Source: an uncultured Acidimicrobiales bacterium (GTDB lineage: Bacteria > Actinomycetota > Acidimicrobiia > Acidimicrobiales > SHLQ01). From it: 38,423 nucleotides of DNA. Within the stretch, counting starts at the first letter, position 1. Every line of letters starts with the position of its first letter. Location of the stretch: positions 1-38,423 of the forward strand of contig CALLAA010000249.1 in the NCBI GenBank assembly GCA_938002955.1. The letters are read 5' to 3'. This document shows positions 29,212-35,957 of this stretch, one piece after another. Both the position numbers and the translations under genes were made by a program. The notes beneath the pieces are model-generated. The model was not told the DNA's origin, ran no database searches, and worked only from the letters and a program-made list of their open reading frames with translations.

Positions 29212-32200
29212 GTGTCCTCCGATCCACTGAAGCCATTTTCGGCGCCGGTTCGCGCGTGGTTTGAAACCTCGTTCGCTGAGGCAACACCGCCTCAGCAGCT
29301 CGGGTGGCCAAGCATTGCGTCTGGCGAGAACACACTGATCCTCTCTCCAACGGGATCAGGCAAGACGTTGGCGGCCTTCTTGTGGGGGCTCGACCGCCTT
29401 ATGACCACGCCGGTTCCCGAGCGCGAACAGCGCACCCGGCTGTTGTACATTTCGCCGCTTCGTGCGCTCGCCGTCGATGTCGAGAAGAACCTACGTGCTC
29501 CGCTTCGTGGGATCACGCTCGCCGCCGAACGAATCGGTGAGGAGGTACACGTTCCGACCGTCGGTATGCGGACGGGCGATACTCCCGCCGACGAACGACG
29601 CAAGCTGGTCCGCAACCCGCCCGATCTGCTCATCACGACTCCCGAGTCCCTGTACTTGATGCTGACCTCGGCGGCGAAGGAAACGTTGCGAAACGTCGAT
29701 GCGGTAATCATCGACGAGATCCATTCGGTCGCTGGGACGAAGCGTGGCGCCCACATGTCGGTCACCCTCGAACGTTTGGAGCACCTGGTCGGGCGTCCGG
29801 TTCAGCGGATTGGGCTGTCGGCCACGCAGCGGCCACTCGATGAGATCGCCCGGTTTCTCGGTGGTCGCCACGTCATCGATGGAACCGCCTCGTGGCGGAA
29901 CGTCGAGATCATCGACGCCGGAGCGCCAGCCAATATGGACATCGAAGTGGTCGTTCCGGTCGAGGACATGGGTGAACTCGGGAAGGTGGCCGAGCCAACA
30001 CCTGGCGGTGATGGCATACAGCGCAACAGCATCTGGCCGTCGGTCGATCCCAAGATCCTCGAGCAGATCCAAGCGCACCAGTCGACGATCGTTTTCGTCA
30101 ACAGTCGCCGCCTGGCCGAGCGGCTCGCCGGTCGCCTCAATGACATGTGGAACGACGAGGACGCTGCAACACGGGGAGACTCCCGCCCCACATCTGCGGA
30201 AACCGAGATGGTCGTTTCGCAAGCTCCACTCCCCGAGCACGGATCTGATTCTCCTTCCCGAATCGCTGCTCATCACGGTTCCCTCTCGAAGGTCAAGCGC
30301 CTCGACATCGAAGACCAACTGAAGCAGGGCAAGATCCGCGCGATCGTCGCAACCAGTTCGCTTGAGCTCGGCATCGACATGGGTGCTGTCGACCTGGTTG
30401 TTCAGGTCGAGTCTCCGGGAGCGGTAAGCCGAGGGCTGCAGCGAGTTGGTCGAGCCGGCCATCAGGTCGGGGCCCGATCGGTTGGAAAGATCTTCCCGAA
30501 GCATCGATCCGACCTGCTCGAGACGGCGGTCGTTGTCGACCGCATGCTTCACGGACAGATCGAGCAGACGCATTACCCTCGCAATCCGCTCGATGTGCTC
30601 GCTCAGCAGATCGTCGCGATGACCGCCCTCGAGGACTGGGATCTCGCCGAGCTCACGGCCACGATCCGTAATTCGGCCAACTTCGCCGAGATCTCCGACG
30701 ACGTGTTCGAGGGGGTGCTCGACCTGTTGAGCGGACGGTATCCGTCCGAAGAGTTCAAGGAACTCCGACCACGCATTGTTTGGGACCGCGTCGGTGGCAC
30801 GATCCGATCCCGTGCGGGCGCGCAACGGCTTGCGGTCACGAACGCTGGCACGATCCCCGACCGTGGTCTCTACGGTGTGTTCCTTCCCGACGGGACTCGC
30901 GTCGGCGAGCTCGACGAAGAGATGGTTTATGAATCTCGACCGGGCGAAACGTTTTTGCTCGGGGCGTCCACGTGGAGGATCGAGGACATCACCTTTGAGC
31001 GTGTGGTCGTCACCCCGGCGCCAGGCGAACCCGGCAAGATGCCGTTCTGGCATGGCGACGGACCGGGGCGTCCACTCGAACTCGGCGAAGCCATGGGGGC
31101 GTTCATTCGCGAGGTACAAGAGCTCGACGAGACCGCCGCCACCAAGCGTCTGATGGAACGTCACGGCCTCGACTCGCTCGCTGCATCGAATGTGCTCGGG
31201 TATCTGTCCGACCAACGTGAGGCGACCGGCGTGGTGCCCGATGACCGCACGATCGTCGTCGAGCGATTCCGCGACGAGATCGGCGATTGGCGGGTCTGCA
31301 TCTTGTCCTCGTTCGGCGCTCAGGTCCATGCCCCATGGGGGATGGCTTTGCGAGCCCAACTGGCCGAACAGTGGGGCATGGACGTCGAGATGATGTGGTC
31401 CGACGATGGCATTGTGATCCGCCTCCCCGAATCGACCGACGAGGTGTCACTCGACGACCTACGGTTTGACCCCGACACAATCGACGACGCGGTCGTCGCC
31501 GAGTTGCCCGGCTCAGCGATGTTTGCCAGCCGATTCCGCGAGTGTGCTGGACGGTCGCTGCTGTTGCCTCGGCGTCGCCCCGATCAACGCACGCCGCTTT
31601 GGCAGCAACGCCAGCGTTCGGCAGATCTGCTCAAGGTCGCCTCGAAGTATCCAAGCTTTCCGATCCTGCTCGAGGCAACGCGGGAGTGCCTCAACGACGT
31701 GTTCGACGTACCCGCGTTGCGCGGGGTTCTGCAGGGATTGGCCGATCGTTCTATCCGCATGGTCCAGGTAGAGACGAACCGTGCGTCGCCGTTCGCCCAG
31801 TCGTTGTTGTTCGGCTGGATTGCGGTGTTTATGTACGAAGGGGATGCCCCACTGGCCGAGCGACGGGCGGCTGCGCTCGCGCTCGACCGAGACATGCTCC
31901 GCGACTTGTTGGGCGCCGAAGAGCTCCGCGAGCTACTCGATCCCGGTGTGCTTGCCGACCTCGAGCTCGAGCTGCAGCGCCTTGTCGACGGACGCCGCGC
32001 TCGCGACGCCGACGAGCTCCACGATCTCCTCCGGCTGCTCGGGCCACTCGATCAGTACGAGATAGAGGCCCGTTGCGAGGACTCGCTCGACGTTGGGGGT
32101 GCTCTCGCTCAGCTCCAAAAGGACCTCCGTGTGATCGAGATCGGCATCGGGTCCGATCGACGGTTCGCCGCCTCCGAGGATGCTGGCCGCTTGCGCGACG

Positions 32201-33738
32201 CGATCGGTGCGTCCGTGCCGATGGGTCTGCCCGCTGCCTATACCGACAGTGTTGACGATCCGTTAGGCGATCTCGTCATTCGCTACGCACGAACCCATGG
32301 GCCCTTTGAGACCGAACAGTTCGCGGGCCGGTACGGCATCGCTCCTTCTCGAGCGGAGGGCGCGCTCGAACGGTTGGCCGGCGACGGTCGGCTGGTGCGG
32401 GGCGAGTTTCGACCGGACGGCACGACCAAGGAATGGGTCGACGACGGGGTCCTTCGCCAGCTCCGTCGACGCTCCTTGGCTGCACTGCGCGCCGAAGTCG
32501 CACCGGTCGAGCAAGCGACGCTCGCCCGATTCCTGCCCGCGTGGCAGGGGGTCGGGATTCGGCGACGGGGACCTGACGGGTTGGCCGAGGCCATCGGCGT
32601 GTTACAGGGAGCAGCGATCCCGGCTTCAGTGTTGGAGCAGTCTGTGTTGCCGGCTCGGATGGCCGAATATCGACCCTCGGACCTCGATGCGCTCTGCACG
32701 GCCGGAGAAGTGGTGTGGATCGGTGCTGGGGCCATTGGATCGAAAGATGGACGAATCCGGCTGGCATTTCGCGATCAAGTTTCCTTGTTGGTCTCGCCAA
32801 ACCCGGAGCCACCGGCGGAGAACATTCACGATGCCCTGCGCGCACAGCTCGCCAATGGAGGAGCGTCGTTTTGGTACGACCTCGTCGCTGCAGCAAACAC
32901 CGACGGCAGCTACAGCGATGCTGCCGTACTCGAAGCGCTTTGGGATCTGGTGTGGGCCGGTGAAGTCACCAACGATTCGCTCGCCCCGGTGCGGTCGTTC
33001 CTGAGTCGCCGGGCAGCGAGCGGGTCCCGACAATCGCGCCGACGGCCCCGCGTTGGTCAGCTCCGGCCGTCTGGCCCACCTCAAGCGGCAGGCCGATGGT
33101 CCCTCGTATCGCAGCTTCTGGTTCCGCAACCGTCGTCAACCCAGCGCGCGACCGCGCTCGCACTGCAGCTTGTGGAGCGGTACGGGGTACTCACACGAGA
33201 GGCGGCACTCGGCGAGGGCATCACGGGAGGCTTCGCCGGGGTCTACCCCGTCTTGAAGGCACTCGAAGAGCGAGGCGATCTTCGCCGTGGGTATTTCGTT
33301 GAGGGGCTCGGGGCTGCGCAGTTTGCGCTTCCTGGAGCGGTCGATCGTTTGCGTTCGGCGTCGGGGCATGAACTTGACGCAGTTCCTGAGGTGGTCGTTC
33401 TGGCGGCCACCGATACCGCACAACCCTTTGGAGCGTCGCTTCGTTGGCCCGAATCCTCTGGACGTCCTGCTCGGGCAGCAGGTGCCCATGTGGTTCTCGT
33501 CGATGGCGAACCTGCGGTGTTCATCGATCGCGGTGCAAAGTCGATCGTCGGCTTCCCGGCGGCCTACGAGTCAGAGCTTTGGGTGGATGCAGTGAAGGAT
33601 CTCGCTCGGCGTCGCATTGTTCGAGTGATCGAGATCGGCAAGATCGACGGTGAGCCGGCTTCGGCATCTCCGTTGGCCGAAGTCTTCGTCAGCAACGGGT
33701 TCGTCAAGGCCTACAAGGGACTGACGTTCAACCCGTAG
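29212..33738 (+). CDS. lhr: Lhr-type large ATP-dependent helicase
   Basis: 1,508 residues from GTG 29212, about the length of mycobacterial Lhr. It has the superfamily 2 core: Walker A SPTGSGKT (45-52), LLYISPLRALAVDVEKNL (motif Ia), TTPESLYLML, DEIH (168-171), LSATQRPL (motif III), and then ATSSLELGIDMGAVDLV and LQRVGRAGHQVG (motifs V and VI). The Lhr-core winged-helix and beta-barrel follow, and the long C-terminal domain completes the full-length form. Lhr is a 3'-5' translocase and RNA:DNA helicase, induced by DNA damage in mycobacteria. An atypical segment of about 30 residues (ATRGDSRPTSAE..., about 316-347) interrupts the second RecA domain just before AAHHGS; a GC-rich repeat (30178-30199) lies inside it. 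Its stop is 1 nt from the convergent flavin reductase-like gene. Confidence 0.95.
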   Translation: MSSDPLKPFSAPVRAWFETSFAEATPPQQLGWPSIASGENTLILSPTGSGKTLAAFLWGLDRLMTTPVPEREQRTRLLYISPLRALAVDVEKNLRAPLRGITLAAERIGEEVHVPTVGMRTGDTPADERRKLVRNPPDLLITTPESLYLMLTSAAKETLRNVDAVIIDEIHSVAGTKRGAHMSVTLERLEHLVGRPVQRIGLSATQRPLDEIARFLGGRHVIDGTASWRNVEIIDAGAPANMDIEVVVPVEDMGELGKVAEPTPGGDGIQRNSIWPSVDPKILEQIQAHQSTIVFVNSRRLAERLAGRLNDMWNDEDAATRGDSRPTSAETEMVVSQAPLPEHGSDSPSRIAAHHGSLSKVKRLDIEDQLKQGKIRAIVATSSLELGIDMGAVDLVVQVESPGAVSRGLQRVGRAGHQVGARSVGKIFPKHRSDLLETAVVVDRMLHGQIEQTHYPRNPLDVLAQQIVAMTALEDWDLAELTATIRNSANFAEISDDVFEGVLDLLSGRYPSEEFKELRPRIVWDRVGGTIRSRAGAQRLAVTNAGTIPDRGLYGVFLPDGTRVGELDEEMVYESRPGETFLLGASTWRIEDITFERVVVTPAPGEPGKMPFWHGDGPGRPLELGEAMGAFIREVQELDETAATKRLMERHGLDSLAASNVLGYLSDQREATGVVPDDRTIVVERFRDEIGDWRVCILSSFGAQVHAPWGMALRAQLAEQWGMDVEMMWSDDGIVIRLPESTDEVSLDDLRFDPDTIDDAVVAELPGSAMFASRFRECAGRSLLLPRRRPDQRTPLWQQRQRSADLLKVASKYPSFPILLEATRECLNDVFDVPALRGVLQGLADRSIRMVQVETNRASPFAQSLLFGWIAVFMYEGDAPLAERRAAALALDRDMLRDLLGAEELRELLDPGVLADLELELQRLVDGRRARDADELHDLLRLLGPLDQYEIEARCEDSLDVGGALAQLQKDLRVIEIGIGSDRRFAASEDAGRLRDAIGASVPMGLPAAYTDSVDDPLGDLVIRYARTHGPFETEQFAGRYGIAPSRAEGALERLAGDGRLVRGEFRPDGTTKEWVDDGVLRQLRRRSLAALRAEVAPVEQATLARFLPAWQGVGIRRRGPDGLAEAIGVLQGAAIPASVLEQSVLPARMAEYRPSDLDALCTAGEVVWIGAGAIGSKDGRIRLAFRDQVSLLVSPNPEPPAENIHDALRAQLANGGASFWYDLVAAANTDGSYSDAAVLEALWDLVWAGEVTNDSLAPVRSFLSRRAASGSRQSRRRPRVGQLRPSGPPQAAGRWSLVSQLLVPQPSSTQRATALALQLVERYGVLTREAALGEGITGGFAGVYPVLKALEERGDLRRGYFVEGLGAAQFALPGAVDRLRSASGHELDAVPEVVVLAATDTAQPFGASLRWPESSGRPARAAGAHVVLVDGEPAVFIDRGAKSIVGFPAAYESELWVDAVKDLARRRIVRVIEIGKIDGEPASASPLAEVFVSNGFVKAYKGLTFNP
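30174..30199 (+). repeat. GC-rich repeat element in frame inside lhr, related to the dtd-lnt tandem repeat
   Basis: Bases 30178-30199 match the dtd-lnt repeat unit (core GACTCCCGCCC then A-ATC-GCGG) at 19 of 22 positions by eye. Bases 30174-30184 form GGGAG-A-CTCCC. The element codes for DSRPTSA within a stretch that is not part of the conserved Lhr core, so it looks like a short element tolerated in frame. Confidence 0.55.
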
Positions 33739-33739
33739 A

Positions 33740-34306
33740 TCAGTTCGTGGCGTCAGGGTCGGTGGCCTCATGAGCGGCGAGACGTTCCAGTAGCTCGTCG
33801 CGAACACTTCGTCCTGGCTCGCGCGCTTTTTCACCCGACTTACGCCACCCGTGGCGACTCGAATAGAGGAGCGCGTCTTCGCCGAGTCGCCCTTCGCCAA
33901 ATTCGGTCACCCTTGCGAGGAACAGATCGTGGTCGAGTTGGGTGTCGAGTTTCTCGATGACCTCGCACTTGATCCACGAAATGCAGTCCGCAACGACGGG
34001 GAGGCCGTCCACGTCGATCAGGTATTCATCCGCGATGTGTTTGAACTTTCGGCCCGGATAGGAGAAGTACTGTCCAACGTCGACTTGGTCGGCGGCCAGG
34101 TTCGACACCGTGAACCATCCGGACGCTTCGATGAGTGCGTGGGTGTCGTGCTTGGGAGATATCGATGCGAGCATGATGGGTTCCTCAAAGGACACTTGCA
34201 TCACCCAGTGCGAGCAGTACGCCCGCGTTAGCTCTTCGTGTGTGGAGGCAACAACCTGCACACCTTTCATCATCTGTCCAAGGCAACGCTTGAGGTTCTG
34301 GTCCAT
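33740..34306 (-). CDS. Flavin reductase-like domain protein (FMN-binding split barrel)
   Basis: 188 residues from ATG 34306. The sequence VQVVASTHEELTRAYCSHWVMQVSFEEPIMLASISPKHDTHALIEASGWFTVSNLA (about 16-72) follows the split-barrel flavin reductase layout: a strand-turn with a flavin-contacting loop, then '[PV]P.[il].[vi]s....[ts]..[li].[er].g.F.vn.L'. The Cys-containing segment DCISWIKCEVIEKLDTQLDHDLFLARV is also family-like. Such proteins use NAD(P)H or bind FMN to reduce flavin for monooxygenases or act on related substrates; the substrate cannot be told. The ATG overlaps the upstream stop by one base (TAATG), so translation is coupled to the SirB1-like gene. Ends 1 nt from lhr's stop. 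Confidence 0.8.
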   Translation of the reverse strand: MDQNLKRCLGQMMKGVQVVASTHEELTRAYCSHWVMQVSFEEPIMLASISPKHDTHALIEASGWFTVSNLAADQVDVGQYFSYPGRKFKHIADEYLIDVDGLPVVADCISWIKCEVIEKLDTQLDHDLFLARVTEFGEGRLGEDALLYSSRHGWRKSGEKAREPGRSVRDELLERLAAHEATDPDATN

Positions 34307-35049
34307 TAGTTCAGTCTGGCCCAAAGCGAGTCGATCTGCGGGTCGTCTGGGTCGATGTCATGCCGGAGTTTTGCGGCGAGGTCGAAGCGTCCACGCGCCT
34401 CGGCGATGTTGATGAGCAGTCGCTGCTCATTCTCGGTTGTTGGTAGTGCGACCCGTACGTCGAGCAGGCGGTTCAGCTTCCGGCTGTCGCTATCGGCCCA
34501 CGTTCGTGTGAGGTTGTTGCACACGCGGTTCACGACCGAGATCGTGTCGATTGGCCGGAGAGCCCCCGGTGGAATATCGGTCTTGGGGCCAAAGATTGCC
34601 TCGAAGCGTCGAAGCACGCCGTTCTCGTTCAGTTCGGTTCCACCGAAGGCATCAATGAACCTGCTCGGGTCATTGGGGATGCCGACGATGACATGCCCGG
34701 GCATTCCGATCAGATGAAGGTCTATGCCGAGACGACGGCCGACGGCGGTGACCACTGCACTCAGTGTGATCGGCATGCCCACTCGTCGTTCGAGAACGCG
34801 GTCGAGAAGCGAGTTCTCTTCGTCGTGGTAGTTGTCGATATCGCCAGCAAACCCAATGGTGTCAAAGAGGTGGCTGACCAGGCCCGGGATCGTTGGCTCA
34901 CGTACGCCGGCGGCGAGTTCGTCGAGGTGTTTCCGTCCGACGTCGAGCGCGTCTGTTCTGCCGCTGAGGATCGTGCTCAGGTGAAGAAGTGCATCGCCGA
35001 GCGGCGGATCGGGTGCGCGCAGGAATGCCGAGAGTTCCTCGGGAGTCAT
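34306..35049 (-). CDS. SirB1/transglutaminase-like (DUF1347-type) protein
   Basis: 247 residues from ATG 35049, which overlaps the upstream stop (ATGA). The family core is visible at about 75-130: GFAGDIDNYHDEENSLLDRVLERRVGMPITLSAVVTAVGRRLGIDLHLIGMPGHVIVG. This is the 'Nxx.Y.dp.NS.L..VL.rr.GiPiTLs.ly...grrlGl...gi..PgHf' signature of SirB1 / transglutaminase-like core-2 proteins. The usual catalytic Cys of true transglutaminases is not evident. The C-terminal part (NNLTRTWADSDSRKLNRLLDVRVALPTTENEQRLLINIAEARGRFDLAAKL) is a TPR-like helical tail, typical of the family. Function of the family is largely unknown. It sits in the middle of a three-gene overlapping set. Confidence 0.9.
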   Translation of the reverse strand: MTPEELSAFLRAPDPPLGDALLHLSTILSGRTDALDVGRKHLDELAAGVREPTIPGLVSHLFDTIGFAGDIDNYHDEENSLLDRVLERRVGMPITLSAVVTAVGRRLGIDLHLIGMPGHVIVGIPNDPSRFIDAFGGTELNENGVLRRFEAIFGPKTDIPPGALRPIDTISVVNRVCNNLTRTWADSDSRKLNRLLDVRVALPTTENEQRLLINIAEARGRFDLAAKLRHDIDPDDPQIDSLWARLN

Positions 35050-35726
35050 GGCGATCCGTCGTTTGTTGATGCGGCCAGTGCCGCTTTGTCCATCGCCCAC
35101 AGTTGTTTGTGCGTCTGCCATACGAGCGCGATCATCACGATGACGTTGCCGGCGAGAACGACCGGCACGCCCCACCAGAAGATCTCATTGCCGGTGAAGA
35201 AGACGAGCGTATTGAGGGCGATGTATCCAATCCGGATTTCGGTCGGCCCAATTCCGTGGTGAGCGATCTGGAACTGGTTCGTGGCCGCGAACGACAGAAA
35301 CGACAGCGCCATCATCGCCATAGTCACGAGGAGCAGGAGCGAGAAGAGAAACCCGGTGCCTCCGGGAGCGAGGAAGGAGTAGGCGATCACGACGGAGCCG
35401 GCGAAAAGGGTGTCGAGGAAGTGGTCCATAAAGTAGCCCCACTTGACGAGGCCTTCCCCGCGTGTGCGCCCGAGCGTTCCGTCGAAGGAGTCGGTAAGCC
35501 ATTGGCCAAAGACCATCGCCGACATTGCCCACAGCCAGATGCGGTCGTCGGCGGCGAGGCGTCCAAACCCCACCATGCCGACCGACCAGAGAATCGTCGT
35601 CAGGGTGAGCTGCCACGACTTCATCCACCGCGGGAGTTTGGGTACCGCCCAGTCGATGAATCGCCGTTCGAGTGGGCCGAGAATCGACTGTCCATGCTTT
35701 TTATCGCCGCCGAACGTCTCGCCCAT
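35046..35726 (-). CDS. CDP-alcohol phosphatidyltransferase-family membrane protein
   Basis: 226 residues from ATG 35726; an in-frame ATG at 35768 is possible and the choice is uncertain. About five membrane helices. The catalytic motif reads DSFDGTLGR...KWGYFMDHFLD, matching D-x2-D-G-x2-A-R-x(8,9)-G-x3-D-x3-D with Gly in the usual Ala place. All four acidic residues are kept. CDP-alcohol phosphotransferases make phospholipids such as phosphatidylglycerol-phosphate, phosphatidylinositol-phosphate or cardiolipin from CDP-diacylglycerol; the alcohol is not predictable here. It starts the minus-strand set that continues, through 4-nt and 1-nt overlaps, with the SirB1-like and flavin reductase-like genes. 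Confidence 0.82.
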   Translation of the reverse strand: MGETFGGDKKHGQSILGPLERRFIDWAVPKLPRWMKSWQLTLTTILWSVGMVGFGRLAADDRIWLWAMSAMVFGQWLTDSFDGTLGRTRGEGLVKWGYFMDHFLDTLFAGSVVIAYSFLAPGGTGFLFSLLLLVTMAMMALSFLSFAATNQFQIAHHGIGPTEIRIGYIALNTLVFFTGNEIFWWGVPVVLAGNVIVMIALVWQTHKQLWAMDKAALAASTNDGSP

Positions 35727-35947
35727 CGGAACATGTTGGCATTCGACTCCTGATTGCTGAGGGACCATGCCCGGATGCCGCGATACATCGCTTGAACGAA
35801 GCGGTTAGATTCGCCATGGGCCGGTCATTTTGGAGTGCACGATGGGTGATCTGCCGCGCGAACTATCACGAGTTGGGTTCCGACAGGTCAACGCGCGAAG
35901 TAGTCGTTTTGTAATTGTGCATCACTCTCTGTTCCAATGTAGGCAGT

Positions 35948-35951
35948 GGAG
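35948..35951 (+). promoter_or_regulatory. Ribosome-binding site GGAG of the PKD-repeat protein
   Basis: GGAG lies 6 nt before ATG 35958 and 3 nt before an in-frame GTG (35955), favouring the ATG. Confidence 0.6.
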
Positions 35952-35957
35952 TACGTG

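Noticed and set aside
29491..31359. 622-codon antisense frame across lhr
   Set aside because: It runs opposite to the conserved Lhr helicase core and shows no family motif; long antisense frames are expected in GC-rich coding DNA.
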